Below are positions 43,161 through 54,831 of a DNA stretch of 64,000 bases, in pieces. Source of the stretch: Neonectria sp. B-13 (taxonomy: Eukaryota; Ascomycota; Sordariomycetes; Hypocreales; Nectriaceae); assembly GCA_002682825.1 (NCBI GenBank), contig NOKP01000012.1, positions 496,001 to 560,000 of the forward strand, read 5' to 3'. Made by a program: the position numbers and the translations under genes. Within the stretch, counting starts at the first letter, position 1. The number at the start of each line of letters is the position of its first letter. The notes under the pieces are model-generated. The model was not told where the DNA came from. It did not search any database and saw nothing but the letters and a program-made list of their open reading frames with translations.

Positions 43161-45482
43161 ATGGCCTCTTCAGATGAACCACCCCTGAGCCCCGATCTAC
43201 TCGCCAAACCATCGATACACTGGTGCGATTCCATCGAGTTTGAACTGATCGGCACGGACTCCTACCATTACCGCCATGGCGATGATGGAAAAACAATTTC
43301 ACTCCATGACTTGCGTCTTCAGGCCGACGAATGCAAATTCTGTGCCAGCCTAGCTGACTTGATTGATTATCGGTTGCGGCATAATTCAACTTGGATTAAG
43401 AATTATGGCTTGTTTATGTTCAGGGGCCACACGAAACCCACAGAGGGGGAAATCAGCAACGCACAGGTTACCATCTCTGTCCAAGGCGCCAGAGAGATTC
43501 GCAACTGGTCATTTGGCTTCGAAGGCGTCACTCACAGAACAGTCCTGGGCTTATGCGTTACGGTCGGAAACACGCAGACCGATATCGTGCTGCAGCGGGC
43601 TGGGCTGGGAGGACGTGTCCCCGTCACTCACAAATCCAAAATCGAGTATGGCGACGACACTATCACCTACATTTCTCCTGGAAGCTGGCGTGTAAAACAA
43701 ACAGTCGAAGACGGACCAAGAAGCGGGTTATGGGCAAATCGGCCAAAGATAATAGTGGGAAGCTTAGAGCCAACTTTTGGCCGGCCAAGACCGCTTCTCA
43801 CTGACTTCGATACGCTTGCGAGGTGGATAAGAACCTGCGAAGCCGAACATGAAATTTGCCAGAGTCGCGGGAGCCCTTTTAGGATCCCGTTATTCCGCTT
43901 GATCGACATCAAAAACTTGTGTGTCACAGAGATTATCGGAGAAGCAAGGCCGCAGTTTGCAACATTGAGCTACGTGTGGGGTACAAGACCGTTTCTGCGA
44001 CTGACCAAGGGGAATCTCGCCGACCTCAAGAAGCCAGGATCTCTCAAGGCTACCATACCACCCCTGACTATCAGCGATGCCATCACCGTCTGCACCAGAT
44101 TGCGCATCGACTATCTCTGGGTTGATAGTCTTTGTATCATTCAAGACGACGAGTCCGACATGATTGAAACGATCGATAAGATGGACTCTATCTACCGAGA
44201 GAGTGCCATCACCATCGTTGCTGCTTCAGGCCTGGATGCCCACTGTGGAATTCCTGGAGTCCGCCCTGGAACCCGATCTCTCACGCAGCGCCCCATAGAG
44301 ATAAGAGGCGTGCAGCTTATCGACTCGGTAGACCACAACCAGTTTCGTGCGCAGACCAAGTTCCAAGAACCACAGTGGGTATCAGGCACACCATGGGCAC
44401 GGCGTGCATGGACTTTCCAGGAAGCCCTCGTTTCCCGGAGGTTGCTTTTCTTCACCCATGAGCTGGTTTATTTCAGCTGCCGCGAAGGACTTTTGAGCGA
44501 GGATACGACAGAGTATTTCGTATCAAGGAAGCAATATGACGCTGAATTCGACCCGCTAGAATATCAGAGGATTGCCACCACCTTCTCAACTCGGCAACTG
44601 ACATTTGAGGCCGACATTGGCCGCGCCTATCTCGGGACTCAAAACTACCTGGATCAGAAATGGGGCGGTCATAAGTTCTCCTGGGGCCTGCCCCATGGTG
44701 CCTTTGGATCATTTCTCATGTGGGAATGGGACTTCGCGACAGGCAGGCGATTCCGCATGGGCAAGCATCCCATCAAAGAAGCGGATGGGTCTATTTCCAA
44801 AGTAACCTTCCCGAGTTGGTCGTGGATGGCGTGGATTGAAGGCGGACAGCTCATCGACTTTTTTGGAGATGAGCCAAATGCCCACAGCCCATTATTCTTT
44901 GTCTTCGATTCCGCCACCTCTCCGGTTGCAATCCAGGATGGATCACACTGGCGGAGTCAACCGAAACCACTTGCAGATCTGCTGGCAGTCGGGTCGGACT
45001 CTAACGAGATACCGCATTTGACGACAGAGGTACTGGAGAAGGATGTCCCTTCCGAACTGCATCTAAGCCAATCACTTCGACACATTGTCTTGGCCTTTTA
45101 CACCGAAACCGCGAGGGTGAGGTACGATCCCTCAGCAGGCTTCGAGCCAACATCAACGCTCAATACGCCGCGTGATCTGAAGATGACCAGCCAGCAGTAC
45201 CCATTCTCCATCATGATTGGGACCAAGTTTTACCGCATTCTCGAAGAACATCAGACAGATGATAACACGAACAATGGATTAAAGGAAATTGAGCTGGTCG
45301 CCGTGTTTGCCGGACAAATGACAAAGCCAAAGAAGCTTCGTGGGCTGTACAGGTTGTACTGTTGGCCAGTGATCGGGCAAGACGGAATGAGAAGGCGCGC
45401 ATCGTACATGAGCACCGTGATTTTCCTGAGCCTGTGGAATACTCTACCGCAACGCAAGTGGGAGTTAGTGACCATCATTTAG
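43161..45482 (+). CDS. Heterokaryon-incompatibility (HET) domain protein, 773 aa
   Basis: Single, intact exon. A ~265-residue N-terminal region precedes the HET domain (PF06985) at about 266-425. Hallmarks are FATLSYVWG (266-274), DYLWVDSLCIIQDD (317-330) and the third block PWARRAWTFQEALVSRRLLFF (411-431). A C-terminal ~340-residue region follows, with WGGHKFSWG and FPSWSWMAWI, common in this subfamily. HET proteins trigger cell death after fusion of unlike hyphae; many also respond to other cues. Nearby relics (NACHT at 7 kb, WD40 at 41 kb) suggest a recognition-gene-rich neighbourhood. The partner gene is unknown. Confidence 0.93.
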   Translation: MASSDEPPLSPDLLAKPSIHWCDSIEFELIGTDSYHYRHGDDGKTISLHDLRLQADECKFCASLADLIDYRLRHNSTWIKNYGLFMFRGHTKPTEGEISNAQVTISVQGAREIRNWSFGFEGVTHRTVLGLCVTVGNTQTDIVLQRAGLGGRVPVTHKSKIEYGDDTITYISPGSWRVKQTVEDGPRSGLWANRPKIIVGSLEPTFGRPRPLLTDFDTLARWIRTCEAEHEICQSRGSPFRIPLFRLIDIKNLCVTEIIGEARPQFATLSYVWGTRPFLRLTKGNLADLKKPGSLKATIPPLTISDAITVCTRLRIDYLWVDSLCIIQDDESDMIETIDKMDSIYRESAITIVAASGLDAHCGIPGVRPGTRSLTQRPIEIRGVQLIDSVDHNQFRAQTKFQEPQWVSGTPWARRAWTFQEALVSRRLLFFTHELVYFSCREGLLSEDTTEYFVSRKQYDAEFDPLEYQRIATTFSTRQLTFEADIGRAYLGTQNYLDQKWGGHKFSWGLPHGAFGSFLMWEWDFATGRRFRMGKHPIKEADGSISKVTFPSWSWMAWIEGGQLIDFFGDEPNAHSPLFFVFDSATSPVAIQDGSHWRSQPKPLADLLAVGSDSNEIPHLTTEVLEKDVPSELHLSQSLRHIVLAFYTETARVRYDPSAGFEPTSTLNTPRDLKMTSQQYPFSIMIGTKFYRILEEHQTDDNTNNGLKEIELVAVFAGQMTKPKKLRGLYRLYCWPVIGQDGMRRRASYMSTVIFLSLWNTLPQRKWELVTII

Positions 45483-47111
45483 TGGTCTGACAAGGGACTG
45501 GACGGGTAGTAAGGCAGTATTCGTTAAATGCTCAGTGGGGAACCCATTTTCAGCTTCAGAACTTTGGAATAACAAACTTCAGCTCCGACGAGTTGCCCAG
45601 ATGCTGCAAATGGGATTTTGAACACCAATACAAGACCTAGGGCAGAATTAGATCGCAAGTTTGCAGGGCGCCAACTTCTCCATCATGGGATGAAATTACT
45701 GCTAGGCTGCACGTGCGACAATGAAGGCTGATGAAGTTCCCAGTCCTCGCTACAAGGCATCGTTCGTCGCATGCATTACATATATTATCTTCGACTTCTT
45801 GGCTACGTTTGTGCTTCTTTACTTACTCAATATACCTCATACGAAGTCACAATTCTGATTCAGCCTCATACCCGGTGAGTGAAGTGCTGTCTGTGTCATT
45901 GGACTGACTACTTTATCCCCGATCATGCATTGTAATAGATGTACCAGTACGAGCCTGGAAAGCTTTACTGTGGGAGTCCATAGAGGCTCGGTTGTGGTTT
46001 GGGCTGTTCCTTTCTACACGTCATTAGTTTGCAGATGTGAAATAGCGTGCAGCAGGGAAACCCGATGTGGCGAGACTATTGAATGGCGCATTCCACACCG
46101 GTCGCGAAGGGTGCGGCATGTGGACAGTTTGTTGCATGGATGGATGGAGGGAACCTTGAGATCTTACCTCATGGTGGTAAAGTTGAAAAGCACATAAATA
46201 CATAGATAATGTATTTAGAATTTCGCTAACATATTTTACCACTTGAATAAGAAGTTGTTTTAACACTAAGAGGCAAGGTTAACAAGGCTGGACTTAGCTT
46301 CACAGTACACCCGCGTACCCTGCCTGGCGATTGAGTCTTCACGTAAAACCAAGTCTTGACCTGAATAAACCTACACTTGATTGTGTTTTCAAGCACATGT
46401 GATACGAATGTTTCAGAACTATCACCACTAGTCTCCGTTCTAGCCACACCCCAGCAACGTGCGATTGGAAGTATATCGGCATCTCACCTAATCCATCACA
46501 GTATCCTGCGGGGTAAAAGTGACGAATATGCACAACAAGGTCCGAATACCACTAGTGAGGAATAGACGCACTGCCGGATGCGTTCCCGGGTGCCATGTGG
46601 CGGCGGGCCGTCGACGGTTTGCCTTCCCGCTTTAGTACGGACCACTGGACTTTCTGTTCCATTCCGTGCCATGCAGCAGCCATGGCCGATAGTTCTTGAT
46701 TGTTCCCGTGCCATGCAGCAGCCATGGTCGATAGTTTATGAATGTTCCGGCGGTCTAGACGCGCTGTGGCTGCTGACAGGCCCCCTGCTTGCATCGATGG
46801 CTAGCCTGCATGGCTTGCCAAGCGTCTCAGTCTGTCCATCAGGTAGCCTCAAGTTTTCAGCTTTGGTCGGATCCGGAATCAAGACGCAAGCTTAAAAGCA
46901 ATGTCTCGTTCTACCACATTATATCTAGCTGCTGTCTGTGGCGCCTCGAACAACGCCTCTTGCGTAGAGCGGAACGCGGTGACTAATCTTTTCGGAGAAA
47001 CTGGCAACACTGCAGCAGCAATAAAACGTCATCTCTTTCTTGTCGAGCCCTTTGGATTTGCGTGACACCTCATTGAACACTGAACGGGCCAATTTGAACT
47101 TGTTCAGCAAA
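45483..47111. other. Non-coding, with a 31-bp tandem repeat
   Basis: The unit CCGTGCCATGCAGCAGCCATG plus GYCGATAGTT occurs at 46664-46694 and 46706-46736 (period 42). The rest has no gene. Confidence 0.4.
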
Positions 47112-49423
47112 ATGACACTCATCAGTCGCTTTTGGCATGCTGTCGTAGGGCTCGTCACATGGCTGACTATGTCGCCTGTGGCAGAATTCGGATTGCATCC
47201 ATCCCAACGTCCACTTGGAGTACCAGCCACGCAAACCCACGAACCAGACGGCGATTATCCCGTCTTCAGGCCCCCAGCAGGAAACCCCAACGATCATGAT
47301 TTCGTATGCGATTACAGCGCAATGCAGGGATGGTTTCCCTGCTCTATCCCCGAGAACCGAGAATGCTGGCTTCGAAACAAAGACGGCCGTGAGTTTAACA
47401 TCCATACAAACTACGAGAAGCTTGCTCCTGTGGGCATTACTCGACATTACATTTTAAATATTACCAACGGCACGTTTAATGCGGACGGACAACCCTTCGC
47501 CGATGCCAAGTTGTTTAATCAATCATATCCTGGTCCTTGGCTCGAAGCCTGTTGGGGAGATGTGAGTGCAATACCAGGCAGCCACGCGACCTGTGTTTCA
47601 AACTCATTGTTTAATAGACTCTCAACATCACCGTAATCAATAGCATGGTAGGTAATGGCACCAGCATCCACTGGCATGGGATTCGACAGAATCAGACAAT
47701 GGATATGGACGGTGTCAACGGTATCACTCAGTGTCCTATCGCACCTGGTCAAAACTTTACATACAGCTTCAAGGCTACTCAGTATGGGACCTCTTGGTAT
47801 CATAGTCACTATTCTGTACAATACGCAGATGGCTTGCAGGGCCCACTGGTAAGTATATCCACCCACGTATACTCGTTACAGCTTTCCCGTTCACATGTGG
47901 ATATCAGCTGAAAGGTTACATAGACAATCCACGGTCCATCTTCTGCACCCTTTGATGCATCCAAGCGTCCGTTACTAATGACGGATTGGTGTAAGTGACT
48001 ATCGCCACAGATATCACGCCGTTCAATTGCTAACATAAGCCAAATCTATAGCTCACAATAGTGCCTTTAAACTTCTGTTCAACCGCAGCGGGGGAAACAA
48101 CACTATTCTTCTAAACGGCGCTGGAAATGTATCCCACTACAATTATACTCCCACACTCGAAGTACCAGATAACTATGTGTTGCATTTCAACAAGACGCCA
48201 ACCGACAAACCCAGGCGGCCGAAGAGATACTTGCTCCGCTTGATCAACACTTCATTCGACTCTACATTCGTCTTCTCCATCGACAATCATTGGCTTCAAA
48301 TTGCCACAGCAGACTTTGTGCCCATCGAGCCATATTTCAACACGTCTGTCTTGATAGGCATTGGTCAGCGATACAATGTCATCGTGGAGGCCAATCCCCT
48401 CGCAGGCGACGACAATCCCATCCCAGATGACGGTAACTTCTGGATCAGAACCTGGGTTGCGGACAACTGTGGTACACAACCAGGAGGTGAAGGCTATGAA
48501 CAGACTGGTATCTTGCGATACGATAACACCAGCACGGCCGCGCCTAAATCGCTGCCTTGGATCAAAATCAGCAAGAGCTGTTCGGATGAGACATACACCT
48601 CGCTGAGACCGAAAATTCCGTGGTATGTAGGCCCAGCGGCAAACGCCAAGGACCTGGACGACCTTGCTGGTGAACAGTTCAATGTCACCTTGGACACGGA
48701 CGCAAAAAACAGGCCAGAGTTCAAGCACTATCCCTTGGCCACCTTTTCGTTGCAGCGATCCGGCAACTCCCATTTCACACCGCTTCAAATAAATTATTCT
48801 GACCCAATATTGATGCATCTGGGGGAATCTCAAGACTCATATCCTTCGAAGTGGGTTGTGATACCCGAAAACTACACCGAGAACGAATGGGTATGGCTGA
48901 GCCTTTCCGTACTTGGCCAGGGGCACTGTTCTAATAATGTTCTTAGGTCTACCTTGTCCTAACTATGGAGGCGGGAAGCTCTAGGACTGGTGCCCACCCG
49001 GTATTTTATTCCTTTCTTCATGGCGTCGTGAGACTTGAAACTGACATGACATCTCATCAGATCCATCTTCACGGCCACGATTTTGCCATTCTGCAACAGG
49101 AGGAGCGACAAGAGTACGACCCTAGCAAGCTCAATCTGACCCTTGACAATCCTCCACGACGGGACGTAGTACTCTTGCCAAATGGTGGCTTCGTTGTCAT
49201 CGCCTTCAAGGCTGACAACCCTGGTAGTTGGCTCATGCATTGTCACATCGCTCGGCATGCGTCCGAAGGTCTGGCGTTGCAAATCATGGAACGTCAGAGC
49301 GATGCCGATAAACTCTTCCCGCGGAACTCCCCCAACATAATTGAGGCGAGCCATGTGTGCGCTGAATGGAAGAAATGGCAGGATAAGGTGCCGGATTTCT
49401 TCGAGGGTGACTCGGGCATCTAG
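47112..49423 (+). CDS. Laccase-like multicopper oxidase, ~667 aa
   Basis: Secreted blue copper oxidase. Six exons: 47112-47561, 47618-47848, 47924-47990, 48052-48890, 48947-49000 and 49061-49423. The four copper-binding regions are present: HWHG (about 168), WYHSH, HLHGHDF and [12 protein letters not shown]. The T1 ligand block usually reads HCHIAWH; here Arg replaces Trp, a mild deviation. The last intron (49001-49060, 60 nt) has no stop and is a multiple of three. Removing it rebuilds [12 protein letters not shown], the canonical motif, so it is spliced in the functional form. Hydrophobic N-terminus ([14 protein letters not shown]) fits secretion. Substrates (phenols, pigments, lignin) not predicted. 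Confidence 0.92.
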
Positions 49424-52003
49424 GACAGAAAGGCGCGCCATGAAGGCATCACCATCCTCTTGAGCCAATCAGAAATTCCGGAAGTGGTATCTCACAAATG
49501 AGTCATGCAGCCTTCAGAGTAGACAGGCATCAATAATAACAATGAAAATAACAAGGATTCACCCTGTTCTCGCCTTCCAATTTGCCTTGCACCTCTCTCG
49601 GCCCTGTAGGCACAGCAGGCAGCAGCCCCTTCATCGCAGCCGCACTGGATGAGATCCCCTGGTTGGCTGATTTCTGCCAGGTAGCAATCACTCGCGCCCT
49701 CACCGCCCTAGACTTCCAGTATATAATCCTCGCTCACCCGCCGGCTTTCTAACTGTTCTTTCCTTTCTCCTTAGCTCTCTTTGCCCTAAGGCTTAGATCA
49801 AGTGTAGTATCTGTTCTTTTCAGTTTAATCTCTGATACGTCTCCAACGAGACATTCGTGATTATTCCTATTTTTGGTTCCCAGGCAACTTCCTCTGTGCT
49901 TGCACATGATTCCGCCTACTGTGTCCCTGGTATTACACTGCCTCCAGGCGACGCGAACTAAATTGTGCTCACGTTTTCATTGTTGATCCAGCTTGCCTGG
50001 GCAGCGAAGAAGATACTCGTATGTGTGAGGAGGCGGATCCGAATGCTAAGTGCGAAGGTGCGTCGTGATTTTGTGAACTGTAAATGCACCTGGGGCAAAT
50101 TCATTGAGTGTTGATGCTGTTGGGATAAAAGTTCTGGTCCCAGCTGATACTTCACTGCGTTAGTACCCAATTCGCTAGTGCTGAGTCTAACCAGGGTACT
50201 AATGATCTGTCTTTTACTCCCATCTCCATTTGTCACTCGAATCTATCCTCAGGTACAAAATAAGCCGTCTTGGATTTTCACCGGTGAAGTCCCTATCAGC
50301 AGAGCATCAATACCACCCAATATTCATTATCATTTCCTACGATACACCCCTCTTCGACCCCACAATCTTCGCCCACCTCCAGGAGAAGCTCGGGATAGTC
50401 ATTAGCCTTTTACCCGTGAACTTCCCTTCACATCTTATACCATCCAGTGGTATGAAAGGGATCCCGAAATCCCAATAGTATTCCATGTGTCTTAGCTATA
50501 CATGTAATCAATAAAGGCCTATATCAATCCACACATCCTATCTTGTTCTCCTCCTTTTCATGTTGCTTCCTTGCATTACCTGGAATTCTGATGATAATTA
50601 ACACCGTCAAATCTTAACAACTTATATAAGGGCCAAGAGAATTTATGCATCGTTTATGACTGAAGGCTGGTTTGCATAATGACGACACACACAACTGTGT
50701 AATTAAAAGCTCTGAGTGGGACACTTGAAAATACTGGATAGACATCCTCTCAAACCATCGGGTACGTTTTGCTCAAGTAATTGATAGAGCAATCGTTTCC
50801 CCACTCCAAAAAATAACAATATCAAAGCATCAAGTTGCGGTGCTGATTGCAGGTTACCAGGTCTAAAAAGCAGAAATCAGGCAGAAGATTTTATTCATAC
50901 TCCATTGAAAATGACACAATCTTTCTCTTCCTTTCTTATCAACCCGTTCTTGTCTAACATCTGTGCTTTTCTACACCAAATCTATTCGCAAACAAGCTCA
51001 AGATGAAAGGCGCGAATGACTGAATCAGTGTCATCAATAGTAAGCGGACGAATGTCGGCCATTTGCGTGATATTGGCAGTTCTTTTAAGTCGAGGTCAGT
51101 CTTCATCTTGGAGCTGAGTGGTTCGGGAAATAACTCACAGAGCCTTGACCTAATCATCTGACATATCCACACCGAGCTGCTCTACACGGGACTTGATGGC
51201 ATTACGCCCTGAATCAATTGATTAGCGTATGGGCTTCATTCGGGCTTTTAGGCTTCCTTGCCGTCGACCAGCAGGGGAGAGGGATACTGTGGAATTCTTA
51301 CTGTGAGTCTGCTGGCAAACGATATATGCCTAGTAACGGACACTGTTAGCAGGCCTTACCAAGCGGTGGAAGAATCCGCGAATTAATTCAACCTGTAGTC
51401 TTCGGGCTTGAAATATCTGTATGTGTCAGGGAGTCCAAGATAGCCCGTGAAGGTGGGTATGTTAGCCACCCGGAACAAACACATTTATGTTACCTTTTAC
51501 CTCCGCCATAGAAAAAGAAAGAGGGAAAGAATATGTTTTTATGACACAGCCGCCACTAAAGGACAATGCGCAAAGAGCTTTTACCTTGACATGAATGCCA
51601 GCTTTGTACGTAAAGCCACAAAATCCGATACAGATTTATGTCATGATCACACTGAAGTCCGCACCAGCTCATGACGAACTTCTTAAGATACGTACCAATA
51701 TGTCAGCGGTCTTTCCGATTGCCAACCTAAATGCAATGTCCTTTTGCACGGGACCTTTTGATCAATGCCTGTTGCTTGATCCGCATATCACATCTACCTG
51801 CCTATTTAGGCAGGTCGATGTCGACGTCAAGACTTGGCATTGCATCGAAAGCTGGTAACACTTTTACTATATACTATATGTGTTTCCTGTTCCCCTCATT
51901 CGCGTCTCTTACTTAATCTTGTGTTTTGTGTTATTGCTCTTCTCATCTTCGGGTCCAACGCATATCCACACCACACAAAACACAGTCAGCAAGATTCACC
52001 AAC
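49424..52003. other. 2.6-kb intergenic region, no supported gene
   Basis: Only short, motif-free frames on both strands. No tRNA or repeat was recognised. Confidence 0.45.
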
Positions 52004-53368
52004 ATGAAATTCCCCGCGTTTGTCGCTGCGCTTAGCATTACATCTTCTGTCAATGCATGTCTTCTTCCTCAAGAGCGCGAGGCCGAGCGCCAATTCGCCC
52101 TCACTGGCGTCCGTCCCGAACGGCGTTCAACCATTCCCCGCCGTCAAGTTTCCACTACATTTCCCATTGGCACCAGCGATCGCTTTGCCCACGGGTGCGT
52201 CACGCCTGTTGGCCTTGGTGTCAAAGATCGCGATCTCAAATCGGTTCTGAGTGTCAAGGAAATCCCCTCTGCTTTGAAGGGACTGAAGAAGGGATATCCG
52301 CATCAAGTTAAGCTCTTCGAGCCTCCCTTCAAGACATTTGAGGGCAGAAAGTTTCACGGCGCCGTAGTGGGTGATAATCCCAGGGTGTTCATCATGAGCG
52401 GCATCCATGCGCGCGAGCGCGGTGGCCCAGACAATGTCATCTACTTCCTCGCCGACCTCCTCGCTGCGCGCAAAGCTCGCTCGGGTATTTCATACGGCGG
52501 CAAGGACTACACCGCTGAGGATGTCAAGAAGGCTCTATCCGCGGGTGTCATTGTTCTTCCACTCACGAACCCCGACGGGGTGGCCTATGACCAAACCACA
52601 GATACGTGCTGGCGCAAAAATCGCAACACGGAATCATCTTCAGGCACCGGAGACGGAAGCGACGTGGGAGTTGACCTGAACCGCAACTACGACTTTGTCT
52701 GGGATTACAAAAAGGCCTTCAATCTCGAAGCTGCGGACGAGCCCGCATCGGACGACCCAGCAAGCGAGATCTTCTATGGCAAGGGTCCCGCTTCCGAACC
52801 TGAGACTGAGGCTGTGGTATGGACCCTCGACCAGTACCAGAACATTACCTGGTTCATGGACCTACACTCGTACACCGGAAGCATCCTTTACTCTTGGGGT
52901 GATGACAATGACGGTCAAGAAGAGACGGAGCAGAACTTCGTTAACTCTGCTTTTGACGGGAAGCGCGGCTTTGTGGGAGAAGATCCACCTGATAGCGTGT
53001 ACAAGGAGTACTTTACTGCTGAGGATCTCAAGACGGAGGAGGATGTCACGTCTGTCATGGTCAAGTCCATGCTAGCAGCGGGCAACGTTACTTATGACGC
53101 GTACCCGGCCGTCGGATTGTACCCGACATCTGGGGCGAGCAACGACTATGCAATGGGACGGTACTACGGTAAGCTGGCATGCGGTTCGAGTCGCATGTTT
53201 GGTCTGACTCTGGAGTTTGGCGCCGAGAGTAGCTCGGATCCAAGCTGCCCGTTCTATCCTGATGCTTCCGAGTACCACGACAATGTCAGGCAGGTTGGAG
53301 CTGGATTCATGGAAATGATGTTGCTTGCAGCTGGGCCAGCCGGCGATCCCTTGTACCTCGAGTGTTGA
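52004..53368 (+). CDS. Secreted zinc carboxypeptidase (M14), 454 aa
   Basis: Single exon. ATG at 52004 gives a signal peptide (MKFPAFVAALSITSSVNA). Zinc and catalytic residues fit M14: GIHARE (His135, Glu138), WRKNRN (~203-208), VDLNRNYDF (~223-231), DLHSYTG (His288), and LTLEFG with catalytic Glu404. Also NPDGVAYD and a long insert with SSGTGDGSD and DDNDGQEETEQ, which look like surface loops. The N-terminal part (about 20-110) resembles a pro-peptide. Predicted extracellular removal of C-terminal residues from proteins or peptides. Confidence 0.95.
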   Translation: MKFPAFVAALSITSSVNACLLPQEREAERQFALTGVRPERRSTIPRRQVSTTFPIGTSDRFAHGCVTPVGLGVKDRDLKSVLSVKEIPSALKGLKKGYPHQVKLFEPPFKTFEGRKFHGAVVGDNPRVFIMSGIHARERGGPDNVIYFLADLLAARKARSGISYGGKDYTAEDVKKALSAGVIVLPLTNPDGVAYDQTTDTCWRKNRNTESSSGTGDGSDVGVDLNRNYDFVWDYKKAFNLEAADEPASDDPASEIFYGKGPASEPETEAVVWTLDQYQNITWFMDLHSYTGSILYSWGDDNDGQEETEQNFVNSAFDGKRGFVGEDPPDSVYKEYFTAEDLKTEEDVTSVMVKSMLAAGNVTYDAYPAVGLYPTSGASNDYAMGRYYGKLACGSSRMFGLTLEFGAESSSDPSCPFYPDASEYHDNVRQVGAGFMEMMLLAAGPAGDPLYLEC

Positions 53369-54831
53369 TAATAGAGAGAGAGAGTGCCAGTTGTTCAACT
53401 TGGTCAACTTTGGGCAGAATTAGAATTGCATTCACTCATTATACATCGAAATCTTATCTTAATCTCACAACAAGCCAATTTTCTCAGGACTGAGACGAAT
53501 TCCGGAGAAAAGTGTGACACCAAAGCAACCAGTGTACGACAGCCCAAATTCGCGACGGTGGCATAGACCGGTCGATTACCCACAAGGTATCAAGGTCGGC
53601 TATCCATCAGCTGTGCCTGCAGCCCAGACCAATGGTTCTCCCCCAAGAGAAAGATCAAGGGAGAGCAGCTTTACGTCCTTAGGATCTCAGAATCGCGTTG
53701 TCTAGATCATCTCCGTGACGATCGGGGATGACGATGGACTGTCCGACACCGTTTCTGTCGGTCTTCTTCAGACCTCCATGCTTGGGATAGTTCTTCATGT
53801 TTTCGACTATTCCTCTGTGTCGTGATACAGCCTGGAATACAATGCCGTTGATGGCGACTCCACCGGCACGGGTGTTGTGAGTCTATACCCAGAGGCGGTG
53901 ATGTTCTCCCTTTATCGTTTTAGAACTGATGCCGCCCAGCCTATCTGATGACCGGAACACTATTTTCGGGCTTCTCCCAAACAGGTCGGTCACTATCAGG
54001 GACTGAGGACCAGACCAGCTGTAGACCTACCAGGTGTGGCAGACTAGTCTATTTCCCCCCCACATTCTGAGAGAGCCGATATGGCCAGGCCGCTCGATTC
54101 AGAAAGTTATCCAGACGCTCTATGACTAACGTTGTCTACATGGAAGCTTCGGTATATTCTAAAGAATTGCCACTTGTAAATCTAGACCCGAACGTCACTC
54201 TAACCCCGCGCCTTTCTCTTACGACCTGCATCTTTCAGTCTGAAACATCTCTCGACAAAGCTTCCCGTCACAATGCCATTAACTACCTTTTCTCAGACCC
54301 CCGGGCAGTTAGGAGAACTCTTCCAACATTTTGAAGTTTCACACAGCGCCAAAAGTCCCGTTGTCTAACTCTCTTATTGTGACTGGAGGTCAGCCCGGAT
54401 TCAGTTTTCGAACTTGTCAAATGGTCGCTTCGTCTGTTTGAGATGAAATCGGCGCTTGCTTGATTGCGTTGAAGCGGCGCTCAAGGCTGCTGGCTTCATA
54501 AACGGTCTAGCTGGCGTCCGTTAGTTTACTGCGTTTCTTCTCAATATTCGATTGTAGCAAACGATGATGGAGTTATGGTGGAGCTACTACAATGAGTGCT
54601 CGTTTTCGGCATCACAAGAAGATGGCATCTCATACATAAAAAAGACAAACATAGGGTCGAGATTGGACAGCATTTATGGGTTACTCCTTCCTTCCAGAAA
54701 GTCTCGATGCGTCAATGCGTGTCGACCATTGCTCCCATTTCTCAATAATCGTTCTTCTAGACTCAAATACGGACAACTCAACAAACACAAAGCGGTTACA
54801 AGATTGTCCAGTAGGTAAGGGATCAATGTGT
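53369..54831. other. Non-coding
   Basis: Convergent gap between the carboxypeptidase and the esterase; no gene recognised. Confidence 0.4.
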
